A stretch of 64,000 nt of DNA from Leptotrichia buccalis C-1013-b (GCF_000023905.1 NC_013192.1:1054001-1118000); one strand, 5' to 3'; counted from the stretch's first letter, positions 44,195 to 53,923 are shown. Notes: generated from the letters alone by a model not told the origin. Numbers and translations: made by a program.

Positions 44195-46489
44195 TTGAAA
44201 CAGGAAATGAATTTTGATAAAAAAGGAAAAATGAATATTTTGGCACCAGCTGGAAATTATGAAAAACTGGTTGCAGCTGTGAAAGCTGGGGCTAATGAAG
44301 TGTTTTTTGGTCTAAAAGGATTTGGAGCGAGAAGAAATAATGAAAATCTGGCAATGCAGGAAGTGTTTGACGGGATTGACTATGCTCATTCACGTGGCGT
44401 TAAGACACTTATGACTTTAAATACTATTTTGAAGGACAGCGAAATTAACAGCATGTACAACAACATTAAGAGAGTTTATGAACATGGGATTGATGCTGTT
44501 ATTGTACAGGATTTGGGATTTGTGAAGTTTTTGAAGGAAAATTTTCCAGATTTGAAAATTCATGGAAGTACTCAGATGACTGTAGCAAATCACATTGAAG
44601 CCAATAAATTAAAGGAACTAGGGCTTACCCGTGTCTGTCTTGCAAGAGAACTTTCCTTTGAAGAAATAAAAAGCATTCGTGAAAATACCGATATTGAACT
44701 GGAAATCTTTGTATCAGGTTCGCTTTGCATTTCTTATTCTGGAAATTGCTATATAAGCAGTTTTATTGGAGGAAGAAGTGGAAACCGTGGACTTTGTGCC
44801 TATTCTTGCCGTAAAAAGTTTACAGATGAAAATGGGGAAAGTGCTTATTTTTTAAGTCCTAATGATCAGTTATTGCAAGAAAAGGAAATAAATATGTTAA
44901 AAGACATTGGAATTGATGCAATAAAAGTTGAAGGGCGAAAAAAATCAAGTGAATATGTTTACGAAACTGTAAGCTATTATGACAATATTTTAAAAGGTAC
45001 TCCACGTCCGACGGAAAGTTACAAACTTTTTAATCGTGGGTATTCAAAAGGATATTTTTATTTGGATAATAAGCTTATGAATTTCAAATATTCTTCAAAT
45101 TTTGGATATTTTCTTGGAGCGAGAATTGGTGAATCGAATAATTTTAAAATTGATGATGAATTAATTTTAGGAGATGGAGTTCAATTTGTGGATGAAAATT
45201 TTGAGCAAATTGGCGGAGAATATGTAAATAAAATTCGGATTATTGAGGCTGGAAAAAGTGAAAATTCTGGAAGAAAAAATAAAAAGCAAAATAGTCAGAA
45301 AGAAGGAGAAAAAGTCCAAAAGGCTGATAGATTTGACATTGTTTCAATCGGAAAATTGCCAAAAGGGACAAAATATATTTACAAAAATTATTCTAAAGAA
45401 ATTAATGACAGAATTATCCATAATATAAAAGTTTCTAAAAGATATGCAGCTGTTAATGCCGCATTATTGGCAAAAAAAAGCCAAGAAATTGAACTTACTC
45501 TGGAAATTGAAAATCTGAAAAATGAAATAATTTCTGTTACGAAAAAAGGGAATATTATTGAACAAGATGCAAAAAAATTGATTACAAAGGAACAAATCGC
45601 TGAAAAAATTGGGGAACTTGGAGATACGACATTTGAGCTTGGAAAAATTCAGATTGACTATGATGGAACTTCATTTATTCCGTTTAGTGAGCTGAAAAGT
45701 CTGAAAAGAGAATGTGTTTCGGAACTTTTGGAAAAACTGCTTGAATCTTACAAAAGAAAAGCTATTGAGCGAAAAACATACAATTTTGAAACAATTAATC
45801 TGGAAGATGGAAAAAATAAAAATAGTGAGAAACCTATTATTTCAGCACTTGTTTCAAATGATGAGCAGGAAAAAATTTGCCGTGAAATGGGAATAACAAA
45901 AATTTATCGAAAACAGTTTGATGTTGCAAAAGAAAAAAATTTGTCAAAAACAAGTAAAATAAAAATAGGTACAAATCTGGTTTCCAATCTTTATCAGGCG
46001 ATTATGGGAGAAAAAACTGGAGTGACTGGACAAACGCTGGACTGGAATTTAAACGTTTTCAATAACCATACTATTGAAATGTTTTCGAGATTTAAAAATC
46101 TTGAAACAGTATTTTTATCGCCAGAATTAAATTATCGCCAGTTAAAAAACATAAAATCTGATAAGCTGAAAAAAGGACTTGTGATTTATGGCTACTTAAA
46201 AGGAATGTATATTGAGCATAGAATCTTTGACAAAGAATACAAGGAGCTGGAAGGTGAATTTTATGATAAGTACAAAATTATAAGAAATGAACTTGATAAT
46301 ATTGAACTTTATTTGGATAAGCCGATGAATCTGATACCGAAGCTGGATGATATTTATGAGTTGGATTTGGATGAACTTAGACTTGATTTTACTTTTGAAA
46401 CTGGGGATGAAGTGAGAAAAATTATAAGAAGCGTTGATACAAAAAGTGGGAAATATACTCCGTATGCTTTTGAGCAGGGAGTTTTATAA
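44195..46489 (+). CDS. U32-family peptidase / 23S rRNA hydroxylase-like protein
   Basis: A 764-residue protein of the U32 family (also includes RlhA and TrhP, which hydroxylate RNA bases). The family signature 'EIFVSGSLCISYSGNCYIS' (E-x-F-x2-G-S-L-C-x4-G-x-C) begins near residue 168. The TIM-barrel start 'NILAPAGNYEKLVAAVKAGANEV' is standard. The C-terminal half includes the DUF3656-type region. With this length it resembles RlhA-like rather than the short secreted collagenase type. TTG start with GGAGA upstream; ribosome site is modest. Substrate not certain. Confidence 0.85.
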   Translation: MKQEMNFDKKGKMNILAPAGNYEKLVAAVKAGANEVFFGLKGFGARRNNENLAMQEVFDGIDYAHSRGVKTLMTLNTILKDSEINSMYNNIKRVYEHGIDAVIVQDLGFVKFLKENFPDLKIHGSTQMTVANHIEANKLKELGLTRVCLARELSFEEIKSIRENTDIELEIFVSGSLCISYSGNCYISSFIGGRSGNRGLCAYSCRKKFTDENGESAYFLSPNDQLLQEKEINMLKDIGIDAIKVEGRKKSSEYVYETVSYYDNILKGTPRPTESYKLFNRGYSKGYFYLDNKLMNFKYSSNFGYFLGARIGESNNFKIDDELILGDGVQFVDENFEQIGGEYVNKIRIIEAGKSENSGRKNKKQNSQKEGEKVQKADRFDIVSIGKLPKGTKYIYKNYSKEINDRIIHNIKVSKRYAAVNAALLAKKSQEIELTLEIENLKNEIISVTKKGNIIEQDAKKLITKEQIAEKIGELGDTTFELGKIQIDYDGTSFIPFSELKSLKRECVSELLEKLLESYKRKAIERKTYNFETINLEDGKNKNSEKPIISALVSNDEQEKICREMGITKIYRKQFDVAKEKNLSKTSKIKIGTNLVSNLYQAIMGEKTGVTGQTLDWNLNVFNNHTIEMFSRFKNLETVFLSPELNYRQLKNIKSDKLKKGLVIYGYLKGMYIEHRIFDKEYKELEGEFYDKYKIIRNELDNIELYLDKPMNLIPKLDDIYELDLDELRLDFTFETGDEVRKIIRSVDTKSGKYTPYAFEQGVL

Positions 46490-46557
46490 ATTTAAGAAGA
46501 ATTGAAAATTGTAAAAAATTGGTTTGGAAGATAAATTTGAAATAATAAGGAGGAAAC

Positions 46558-47679
46558 TTGGAAATTGAAAAAAATCAGAAATATCTGAAAAAATTGTATT
46601 TACTTTTGGGTGCATCAATTTTTATACACTACGGTTTAGTAATATTATTTAGTATTCTGATATTGATAAATATTTTTGTGACAGGCGAGTATAAAAAAAT
46701 TTTTAAGGATAAGTCGCTTATAACAATTGGGATTGTTTTAGGTTTTTCAATTATAACATCTGTATTTTACAGGAATATTTTAGGATTGATTGCTGTGCCG
46801 ATATTTTTGTGCCTTGTAGTTGGACGTTATTATACGTTAGTTGTTAATGTGGAATTTAAAAATAGAAATTTAGAATGGATGGCAAAATTTTCTGGAGTCT
46901 CATTTTTCATTGGACTTTGCGAGTTTTTGTTTACACACGACAGAGCGGGATATTTTGCGTATTTTAATCCAAATTATCTGGGAAGCATTATGATGATGTC
47001 GGCGATTATAAATTTATATTTTGCCTTTGAAAAAAAATCGAAAATAAATATTTTAATATTTTTTGTAAATATTCTGACAATTTTTCTAACTGGCTCAAGG
47101 TCATCATTAATCGCAGTAGTGCTTGGAATATTTGCCTTGTTTTTTTACTTTTTACGAAAAAGATACTTTGCAGGAGGAATTTTGCTGCTTTTGGGATATG
47201 CAATTGGAGTGATTTCAGGAGTTTTGCCGTTTTTGAGGGAAAATACGCTGGTGGAGTATTTTTGGCTAAGAGTGGAAATAATTGACATGGCATTCAGAAT
47301 TTTCAAAAGAACGAATATTTTATACGGACATGGAAATTTTTATTATTATAAGTTTACAAATCACGTATATCCACATTCTCACAATGCTCTTGTGGAACTG
47401 CTTTTAAGCTATGGTCTAATTGGAACAATTGCCCTGCTTACAGTGTTTTTGCGGTATTTATACGATATTTTAAGAAATGATAGAAATAATGTTTTAAAAA
47501 TTGCATTAATCGCTGGAATTGTAGTTCATAATTTTACCGATTTTGCGATATTTTGGATACAAACTGTGCTTTTATTTATTATGGCTCTATCTTATGAGGA
47601 AGAAAATGAACAGATACGTAGTTATGGTTTTAGAAAAATTGGAAAAATAACAAATAAAATTGAGAGGAATAAAAAATGA
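46558..47679 (+). CDS. O-antigen ligase family protein
   Basis: A 373-residue membrane protein with about 10-11 helices and the Wzy/WaaL periplasmic loop motif 'HSHNALVELLLSYGLIG' near residue 275, preceded by 'GHGNFYYYKF'. Such enzymes transfer or polymerise O-antigen onto lipid A-core at the periplasmic face. The TTG start has a GGAGG ribosome site. It overlaps the next gene by four bases (ATGA). Confidence 0.88.
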   Translation: MEIEKNQKYLKKLYLLLGASIFIHYGLVILFSILILINIFVTGEYKKIFKDKSLITIGIVLGFSIITSVFYRNILGLIAVPIFLCLVVGRYYTLVVNVEFKNRNLEWMAKFSGVSFFIGLCEFLFTHDRAGYFAYFNPNYLGSIMMMSAIINLYFAFEKKSKINILIFFVNILTIFLTGSRSSLIAVVLGIFALFFYFLRKRYFAGGILLLLGYAIGVISGVLPFLRENTLVEYFWLRVEIIDMAFRIFKRTNILYGHGNFYYYKFTNHVYPHSHNALVELLLSYGLIGTIALLTVFLRYLYDILRNDRNNVLKIALIAGIVVHNFTDFAIFWIQTVLLFIMALSYEEENEQIRSYGFRKIGKITNKIERNKK

Positions 47680-48239
47680 GAGATAACATATATGTAGGAC
47701 TTGTACATTATCCTGTATATAACAAAAATAATGTAGTTGTGGCAACTTCTGTCACAAACTTTGATATACACGATATTTCCAGAACTTGCAGAACCTACGA
47801 TATAAAAAAATATTTCATAATCACTCCAGTCGATGCCCAGAAGGAATTGACAAGCAGAATTATCGGCTACTGGACTGAAGGAAACGGAATAGAATTTAAC
47901 AAAAATCGAAATGAAGCTTTTGAAAATACAGAACTTGAAGATTCTGTCCAAAGTGCAATAGAAACAATTGAAAAAATTGAAGGAAAAAAGCCAAAAATCA
48001 TTACAACTTCGGCAAAAACTTTTCCAAATACTGTTAGATATGATGATTTAGGCAAGGAAATGGTTGAAGATGACTCGCCATACTTGATTTTATTTGGAAC
48101 TGGATGGGGACTTACAAATGAAATTATGGATTTATCCTACAAAATTTTGGAGCCGATTCGAGGAAAGACTAAATATAATCATTTATGTGTCAGAAGCGCT
48201 GTCTCAATTATTTTGGACAGATTGCTCGGAGAAAATTAA
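47676..48239 (+). CDS. SPOUT-fold RNA methyltransferase (TrmD-like)
   Basis: A 187-residue protein of the family annotated as SAM-dependent RNA methyltransferase (PF09936). Markers are 'GLVHYPVYNKNNVVVATSVTN' split around residue 7-25, and the SPOUT knot 'LILFGTGWGLTNEIMD' near residue 133. It lies in a run of RNA-modification and ribosome-assembly genes. The target RNA is unknown to me. Confidence 0.88.
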   Translation: MRDNIYVGLVHYPVYNKNNVVVATSVTNFDIHDISRTCRTYDIKKYFIITPVDAQKELTSRIIGYWTEGNGIEFNKNRNEAFENTELEDSVQSAIETIEKIEGKKPKIITTSAKTFPNTVRYDDLGKEMVEDDSPYLILFGTGWGLTNEIMDLSYKILEPIRGKTKYNHLCVRSAVSIILDRLLGEN

Positions 48240-48275
48240 ATAAAAAAATATACAAAAATTAGAAAGGACACACTT

Positions 48276-48695
48276 ATGGAGGAAAAAAATAAAAAAATAG
48301 TGGGAATTGTGGTAGTTAGCCATAGCAATAAACTTGCAGAAGAAATAATAAATTTTGTAAAAATTTTTAAGCAGACTGATTTTCCATTGGAAAATGGCGG
48401 AAATGCAAACAGGGAAGTATACGGAACAAATATTGAAAATGTGAAAAATGCAATAATTAGAGCAGATAACGGTGCAGGAGTCCTTGTATTTGTGGATATG
48501 GGAAGCTCTGTATTCAATGCGGTTAAGGCTATAAAGGAACTTGATGGAGAAGTTGAAGCAAAAATTGCAGATGCGCCTTTGGTAGAAGGTATTATTTCCG
48601 CTGTTGCAGCTAATTTTGATGGAATAGATTTGGACGAGTTAAAAATAATTGCTGAAGATAGTAAAAAATTTACAAAATTGAAAAAAAAGATTTAA
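48276..48695 (+). CDS. dhaM: PTS-dependent dihydroxyacetone kinase phosphotransfer subunit
   Basis: A 139-residue EIIA-Man domain protein, with the phospho-His in 'GIVVVSHSNKLAEEI' near residue 18 and 'VFVDMGSSVFN' near 72. DhaM passes phosphate from HPr to the ADP of DhaL for glycerone phosphorylation. No dhaK or dhaL is in the window, so they must lie elsewhere or the gene serves another phosphotransfer. Confidence 0.88.
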   Translation: MEEKNKKIVGIVVVSHSNKLAEEIINFVKIFKQTDFPLENGGNANREVYGTNIENVKNAIIRADNGAGVLVFVDMGSSVFNAVKAIKELDGEVEAKIADAPLVEGIISAVAANFDGIDLDELKIIAEDSKKFTKLKKKI

Positions 48696-48719
48696 GAAAG
48701 AGAGAAATTTAAATAAAAA

Positions 48720-49229
48720 ATGGAAAATTTAATAAATATAGGAACAATCGTTGGAACACATCATTTACGTGGAAGCGTCAAAATTAATTCGATTTTTGAG
48801 AATATTGAAGTTATTGAAAATGAACGTGTTTTATTGGAAAAAAATGAGAAAAAGAAATTGCTTGTTGTGAAGAAAGTGAAAAGGCTGAATGAAAAAAAGG
48901 CAATTTTAGATTTTGAAGGTATTGAAAATATTGACGAGGCAAAAGAACTGAATGGCTTCAAAGTTAAAATTCGACGTGATTTACTGCCTGAAAGAAACGA
49001 AAACGAGTTTTACATAAAAGATTTATTTGGGATAGAAGTGTTTTCTGAAAATGAAAAAATTGGGGAAGTTGTAGACGTAATGGAAACCGCGGCTCACAAT
49101 ATTTTAATCATTGAAGATATTGAAACAAAAAAAGAAATAATGGTTCCATTAATTGATGAGTTTGTAACAAAAATCGACTTTCCAAACAACAGAATTGAAG
49201 TAAGCCTAATTGATGGAATGCGAGAATAA
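48720..49229 (+). CDS. rimM: 16S rRNA processing protein RimM
   Basis: A 169-residue ribosome maturation factor. The N-terminal motif 'IGTIVGTHHLRGSVKI' and the PRC-barrel region 'FYIKDLFGIEVFS' match the family. It acts on 30S assembly at the 16S 3' domain and is encoded next to trmD, the standard pair. The gap to dhaM is short. Confidence 0.95.
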   Translation: MENLINIGTIVGTHHLRGSVKINSIFENIEVIENERVLLEKNEKKKLLVVKKVKRLNEKKAILDFEGIENIDEAKELNGFKVKIRRDLLPERNENEFYIKDLFGIEVFSENEKIGEVVDVMETAAHNILIIEDIETKKEIMVPLIDEFVTKIDFPNNRIEVSLIDGMRE

Positions 49230-49256
49230 TTAAAATTGTAAAGAAGGTAAAAATTA

Positions 49257-50012
49257 ATGAAATTTAATGTACTTACGTTATTTCCTGAGCTATTTGAGCA
49301 GTATTTATCCCAAACTATTTTAAAACGAGCAATTGACAAGGATATTATTGACTTTAATATCGTAAACATCAGAGATTACGCCAGAAATAAACATAGCCAG
49401 ATGGACGACATCCCTTTTGGTGGCGGCGCTGGAATGGTTCTAAAGCCAGAAGCCTACTGGAACTTCTTTTACGAAAACTACGAATTTTATAATAATGAAA
49501 ATTCAGATTTAAAGAAGCCTTATGTAATTTTCTTATCTCCGCAAGGAAAACAGCTGACTCATAAAAAAGTTACAGAACTTTCAGAAAAAGAGGAAATCGT
49601 GCTTATTTCAGGACGTTATGAAGGACTTGACCAAAGGGTAATTGATAAATTTGTAGATGAGGAAATTTCGATTGGGGATTATGTGCTGAGCAGCGGGGAC
49701 TTGCCGTGCCTTGTGATAATGGATTCTGTAATTCGTATAAAGGAAGGCGTGATAAAAAAGGAGTCTTTTGAAACTGACTCATTTTACAATGGGCTTTTAG
49801 GTTTTCCACAATACACAAGGCCCGTAGAAATAGATGGATATTCGGTTCCCGAAGTATTACGGAGTGGGAATCATGCTAAAATTGATGAATATAGACAGCT
49901 CCATTCGATCGAGAAAACTATGAAAAATAGAATGGATTTATTTGAGAAAAAATTGGCTGAAGATGAAGAATTTTTGAAACTATGTGAAAAATATAAATTG
50001 AAATTAAAATAA
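49257..50012 (+). CDS. trmD: tRNA (guanine37-N1)-methyltransferase
   Basis: A 251-residue SPOUT enzyme that methylates G37 of tRNAs. Motifs include 'PFGGGAGMVLKPE' near residue 55, 'FLSPQGKQLTHKKV' near 95, 'GRYEGLDQRVID' near 118 and 'IGDYVLSSGDLPCLV' near 137. The length is standard. Downstream of rimM with a 27-base gap. Confidence 0.97.
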   Translation: MKFNVLTLFPELFEQYLSQTILKRAIDKDIIDFNIVNIRDYARNKHSQMDDIPFGGGAGMVLKPEAYWNFFYENYEFYNNENSDLKKPYVIFLSPQGKQLTHKKVTELSEKEEIVLISGRYEGLDQRVIDKFVDEEISIGDYVLSSGDLPCLVIMDSVIRIKEGVIKKESFETDSFYNGLLGFPQYTRPVEIDGYSVPEVLRSGNHAKIDEYRQLHSIEKTMKNRMDLFEKKLAEDEEFLKLCEKYKLKLK

Positions 50013-50127
50013 GAAGAGTGCTTTTTCTGGACTCCTTTTTATGTATTTTTTTCAACAGTAATGTTATTTTTGGTTTTATGTGGTACAATTAAAGTAATAA
50101 TAAAATATTAATTAGGAGGAAAGTGCT

Positions 50128-51705
50128 ATGTATTTAATTGATTTTTTTAAAAAATTATTTAAATCTAAAAATATTGGAATTATTATATGGCTTGTGTTTA
50201 ATATCTTAATATTTATTTTTCCTTTTATTTCAATAAGTCCAAATTATCCGATATTAGGTTTACTTTGTGGAATAGCTGTATATGTTGGTACGATAGCTAT
50301 TGTTTTATCTCCATTAGGTGAATGGTTTTTTAGACTAATAAATGGGTGCAAAAAAATAATTGATCCAAGGATTATTAATCGTTTAACTCCATTATTTAAT
50401 GAAGTTTACGCGAGGGCTAAAATGAATGATCCAAATTTATCCCCCAATATTAAATTATATATGCTTAATGATCATTATCCTAATGCTTTTGCCTTAGGAA
50501 GAAATACAGTTTGCGTGACAAGAGGTCTACTCCATTTAGATGATGAAAAAATTAAGGGAATTTTCGCTCATGAATTTTCACATTTATCAAACAAGGATAC
50601 AGATTTCCTTTTATTTATCTATATTGGAAATTTATTTATGACATGTGCTTTTATGATTGCTAGAGTAATGATTGGGATAATGAGCTTCATTTTAGGAGTG
50701 GCAACTAGTGATGACGATGATTTCGATATTATTAAAGGTCTTAGAGGTTTAATTTTTTCCTATATAGCTGATTTTTTTTATGTGATAGCTGTTGGATTGT
50801 ATACAAAATTAGGACTCATCCTAGTACGTCACTCTATGAGAAAACAAGAATATGAAGCAGATAAATTCGCATATGATTTAGGTTATGGTGAACAGTTAAG
50901 AGATGCACTGACAGAATTACTAGATGTAAATGAAACTCCCAAAAATTTTGCTGCAAATCTAATGTCAACTCACCCAGATACATTTTCAAGAATTGATAAA
51001 CTAAATATATATCTTTTTCAAAATAGTTATACTGAAAATATTAATTTTGACAAAAATACACCAACTCAAAAGCTTTCAAATGAATACGCACAAGCAACTT
51101 ATACTGAAAATGTAAAAAAAAGAGAATCTTCAAATGAAAATTCAAACATTCTTTATAAAGTATTGCTATCTGTTTCTTGCATAATAATCGCATTCTTAAC
51201 AGGTTATATGTTTTCTAAAATGAATAATAATACAATATCTATCAAACATACTACTCCTAAAAGTTCTCAAGAACAAACTATAGAACAAAATAATACAAAA
51301 GTAAATAGTAATGAAGTACAGCTAGAAAATAATAATCAAATAAATACAAATTCACAAGATATTTCTGACATTAATTTAGCAAGTAAAGATTTTTCAAACT
51401 TTAGTGAACAACCTTCACAAAATATGACTGATTTAGAAAATATAAGTTATTTAGCCTCAAATTTGCCGTCAGTAAATTTTTTAATAGAAAACTTTAATTC
51501 AGAAGAATTAGCTTTATTAAGAAACTCAATATATGCTAAATATAATCGTAGATTTCAAACGCCTAGATATTCCAGTTATTTTAGTAGAAAAACATGGTAT
51601 AGAGGAGAATATGATGAAGTAAGCGAAAGAAATTTCTCGCAAGATGAATTTGATTTATTGAATAATATCCTAATAGCAGAAGGAAAACCAACTATCAGTA
51701 GATAA
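50128..51705 (+). CDS. M48 metalloprotease with C-terminal YARHG domain
   Basis: A 525-residue membrane protein. Residues 15-75 hold two helices, then the M48 domain with the zinc motif HEFSH near residue 147 and the third ligand in 'EYEADKFAYDLGYGEQL' near 245, as in HtpX. A further membrane helix near residue 345 is followed by a low-complexity Asn/Gln/Ser linker and a YARHG domain ('LLRNSIYAKYNRRFQTP' near 462), a small extracellular module of unknown role. Probably an envelope protease. Ribosome site AGGAGGA. Confidence 0.88.
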   Translation: MYLIDFFKKLFKSKNIGIIIWLVFNILIFIFPFISISPNYPILGLLCGIAVYVGTIAIVLSPLGEWFFRLINGCKKIIDPRIINRLTPLFNEVYARAKMNDPNLSPNIKLYMLNDHYPNAFALGRNTVCVTRGLLHLDDEKIKGIFAHEFSHLSNKDTDFLLFIYIGNLFMTCAFMIARVMIGIMSFILGVATSDDDDFDIIKGLRGLIFSYIADFFYVIAVGLYTKLGLILVRHSMRKQEYEADKFAYDLGYGEQLRDALTELLDVNETPKNFAANLMSTHPDTFSRIDKLNIYLFQNSYTENINFDKNTPTQKLSNEYAQATYTENVKKRESSNENSNILYKVLLSVSCIIIAFLTGYMFSKMNNNTISIKHTTPKSSQEQTIEQNNTKVNSNEVQLENNNQINTNSQDISDINLASKDFSNFSEQPSQNMTDLENISYLASNLPSVNFLIENFNSEELALLRNSIYAKYNRRFQTPRYSSYFSRKTWYRGEYDEVSERNFSQDEFDLLNNILIAEGKPTISR

Positions 51706-51724
51706 ATCTATATATTTATTTTAT

Positions 51725-51747
51725 ACTCGAACCCATTTTAAATAGAA
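51725..51747 (+). repeat. 23-bp dispersed repeat, copy 2
   Basis: Matches 35533-35555 (opposite strand) at 22 of 23 positions. Located 20 bases after the M48 gene. Confidence 0.5.
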
Positions 51748-51762
51748 GAGGTTATTATAAGA

Positions 51763-51804
51763 ATAAACTGCATCCAATATGTTAAAATAAAAGGTGCAGT
51801 TTAT
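51763..51804 (+). terminator. Long hairpin after the M48 gene
   Basis: ATAAACTGCA and TGCAGTTTAT form a perfect 10-bp stem with a 22-base loop, followed by TTTT. Likely terminator in either direction. Confidence 0.55.
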
Positions 51805-51817
51805 TTTTCAAAAAATT

Positions 51818-52072
51818 TTAATAAATTACTCTAAATCCAATTCCACTTCTTACATTCTTACCTTTAGTGTCATATCCAGTATTTACAGTAACTTCAATTC
51901 TTGTGTTATCCAATCCAATATTCAAGTCAAACTTACCATTTCCACGTATATCTTCTTTTTCTTTTTTCAAGTTATACTATTCAGCTATAAGCCAACTCCT
52001 ACCTGATTTTCATCCTGAAGTTTTTCAATTTCGTTTTTGTAAGCCGCTGTTAGTCCAACAGAGGTTGGAATC
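51818..52072 (-). pseudogene. Autotransporter beta-barrel C-terminal remnant
   Basis: On the minus strand the last 50 codons read 'KEDIRGNGKFDLNIGLDNTR' then 'TVNTGYDTKGKNVRSGIGFRVIY' (split here) and stop at 51818-51820. Ending in alternating residues with a terminal aromatic Tyr is the outer-membrane beta-barrel end of type V autotransporters as seen in fusobacteria. An upstream piece in another frame reads 'SVGLTAAYKNEIEKLQDENQ' and then stops. No signal peptide or passenger is present. A decayed fragment, not a gene. The gap 51706-52136 otherwise holds no gene. Confidence 0.7.
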
Positions 52073-52090
52073 ATAAAATAACTCTTTACA

Positions 52091-52105
52091 ATACCTAAAA
52101 GGTAT
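52091..52105. promoter_or_regulatory. Operator-like palindrome upstream of padR
   Basis: ATACCT-AAA-AGGTAT, with a third half site AAGGTATA at 52114 and the ribosome site AGGAGGT just before the start. Position and symmetry fit autoregulation by PadR. Confidence 0.6.
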
Positions 52106-52136
52106 GTTACTATAAGGTATATATAGGAGGTATATT

Positions 52137-52742
52137 ATGGATAAAATAATTTTAGGAATTTTAATGTTACACAGAATGACCGCATATGAGCTTCGAAATG
52201 TAATCAGAAATAATTTTAAATCTATGTGTAGTGACAGTCTTGGGAGTATTCAGGCAGCTCTCAAAAAATTGCTTATGTTGGAAATGGTTACTTTTGAAGA
52301 GCTTGTTGAAAAAGGAGTAAATAAAAAAAGATACTCAATAACTGATATTGGACAAAAAACGTTAATAAAATGGATAAGGATTCCTATTGATATGTCAAAG
52401 ACAAAAAATTTAGATATCGGAAAACTTCTTTTTATGGGATATGTTTCAGAAAATGAACAAAAGAATCTAATTGATAAAATCATTGATTCTTTAGAGGAGG
52501 AATATACGGCGCTAAAAAGATTAAGAGAATCAATACATATCGAAAAAGAAAGGGAAACACTTAAAAACTACCTGCTTATAGATATAGAATATCAAAAAAG
52601 AATTAAAAATTTAAATAAAGAAAACGATATATCTGAAAATATTAAAGAAATCAGTAAATTTACATTGACTACTTTAGATTATGGAATTGATATTACTGCT
52701 TTTAACATAGAATGGTTTAAAAAATTGAAGAAAAGAGTATAG
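52137..52742 (+). CDS. PadR-family transcriptional regulator
   Basis: A 201-residue winged-helix repressor. The N-terminal 85 residues ('ILGILMLHRMTAYELRNVI', 'GSIQAALKKLLMLEMVTFEE', 'NKKRYSITDIGQKTLIKWI') match PadR. The C-terminal half is the helical dimerisation domain. It starts the unit with the CPBP protease gene 19 bases downstream, so it probably controls it and itself. Ligand unknown. Confidence 0.88.
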   Translation: MDKIILGILMLHRMTAYELRNVIRNNFKSMCSDSLGSIQAALKKLLMLEMVTFEELVEKGVNKKRYSITDIGQKTLIKWIRIPIDMSKTKNLDIGKLLFMGYVSENEQKNLIDKIIDSLEEEYTALKRLRESIHIEKERETLKNYLLIDIEYQKRIKNLNKENDISENIKEISKFTLTTLDYGIDITAFNIEWFKKLKKRV

Positions 52743-52760
52743 AAAGAAAGGTGAGATGAG

Positions 52761-53645
52761 ATGAATGATACAAGTAAGATTAAACGAAATATAATTATCT
52801 TTACGATTTTTAGTACTGCTTGTGGCTGGATAGGATATCTTGTTGATAAATTGTCTGGTCAAGCTCATTATGAAAATGTTGGAACAATGGCAGGAGAAGA
52901 GCCTTTTGGAATGCTTATCTGGTTAGCATCTCCATTAATTTGTACAATTCTTCTTCGTATTTTTGGAGGAGATGGTTGGAAAGGCTCAGGATTTTCTATT
53001 AATTTTAAAAATAATAAAAAGTTATATTTGATTAGCTTTTTGGTATACCCCACTGTAACTTTAATTGTTATATTACTGGGATTAATAACGAAAGGTGTCA
53101 AATTTTCTAATGTAAATATTGGAATTACGACTTATATTGGGATTTTGTTTGCACAGATTGCCATTCAATTTATAAAAAATATATTTGAAGAGTCAGTTTG
53201 GAGAGCCTATCTTACAAATCAATTGTTAAAATTAAAATTATCCGATTTGAAATTATACTTACTTATCGGATTTATCTGGTGGATTTGGCACTTGCCTTAT
53301 ATTATGATATTTCTGTCCGAAAGTGAAATACAAAACACTTTACCTGTTGGAAGACTGATTTTTTTCTTTATTGGAACAATAGTAGTAATATGCTGGACGG
53401 TAATGTATACGGAAATTTTTAGAGTTACTAAATCTATGTGGTCATTAGTTATTATGCATACTATGGAAGATGCAGTGATAAATCCGTTGCTTCTTTTAGG
53501 AATTGTATCTGTAGAAAAAAATCAGGCGTTTCTTTTTTCACTTTCAGTAGGTATAATTCCGACAATTCTTTATTTGATAGTGGGATTAGTTATCAGAAAT
53601 TGGAGAAAAAGACAAGAGAAACAAAGTAAAAAAGAAAGTGTATAA
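52761..53645 (+). CDS. CPBP-family intramembrane protease
   Basis: A 294-residue protein with about eight membrane helices. The catalytic motif EESVWR near residue 140 (EExxxR), 'WWIWHLPYI' near 174 with the second-motif His, and 'IMHTMED' near 233 match the CPBP/Abi family (PF02517). Members act as intramembrane peptidases or bacteriocin-immunity proteins. It follows padR in an apparent operon. Confidence 0.85.
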   Translation: MNDTSKIKRNIIIFTIFSTACGWIGYLVDKLSGQAHYENVGTMAGEEPFGMLIWLASPLICTILLRIFGGDGWKGSGFSINFKNNKKLYLISFLVYPTVTLIVILLGLITKGVKFSNVNIGITTYIGILFAQIAIQFIKNIFEESVWRAYLTNQLLKLKLSDLKLYLLIGFIWWIWHLPYIMIFLSESEIQNTLPVGRLIFFFIGTIVVICWTVMYTEIFRVTKSMWSLVIMHTMEDAVINPLLLLGIVSVEKNQAFLFSLSVGIIPTILYLIVGLVIRNWRKRQEKQSKKESV

Positions 53646-53774
53646 TTTTGTTATATTATTATCAGGATTTTTAGGTTCCCAAAGAAAATCAGTTATAATA
53701 CCAAAATACTGGTCTCATAAGTATCAAATAGTTAAATAAAAACTTTACAAATAAAATATAATTTGAATTTTGAA

Positions 53775-53923
53775 GGGCTGCCTCATAAGGTAAATAAAAT
53801 TACTAAATCATAAATTTTATATATTTTACTATATTTATAAAATCAATAAAAATAATATCTGTTGATTTTTAAAAATATATAATATTTATGTTAGTAAAAT
53901 TATTTTTGACTTATGAGACACCC
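53775..53923. repeat. MITE-like near-palindrome
   Basis: About 149 bp whose two halves are inverted copies of each other: the left begins GGGCTGCCTCATAAG, the right (minus strand) begins GGGTGTCTCATAAG, and the likeness runs about 60 bases inward. No coding frame. GGGxTGxCTCATAAG-type ends are typical of insertion-sequence termini, so this is probably a non-autonomous derivative. Confidence 0.65.
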
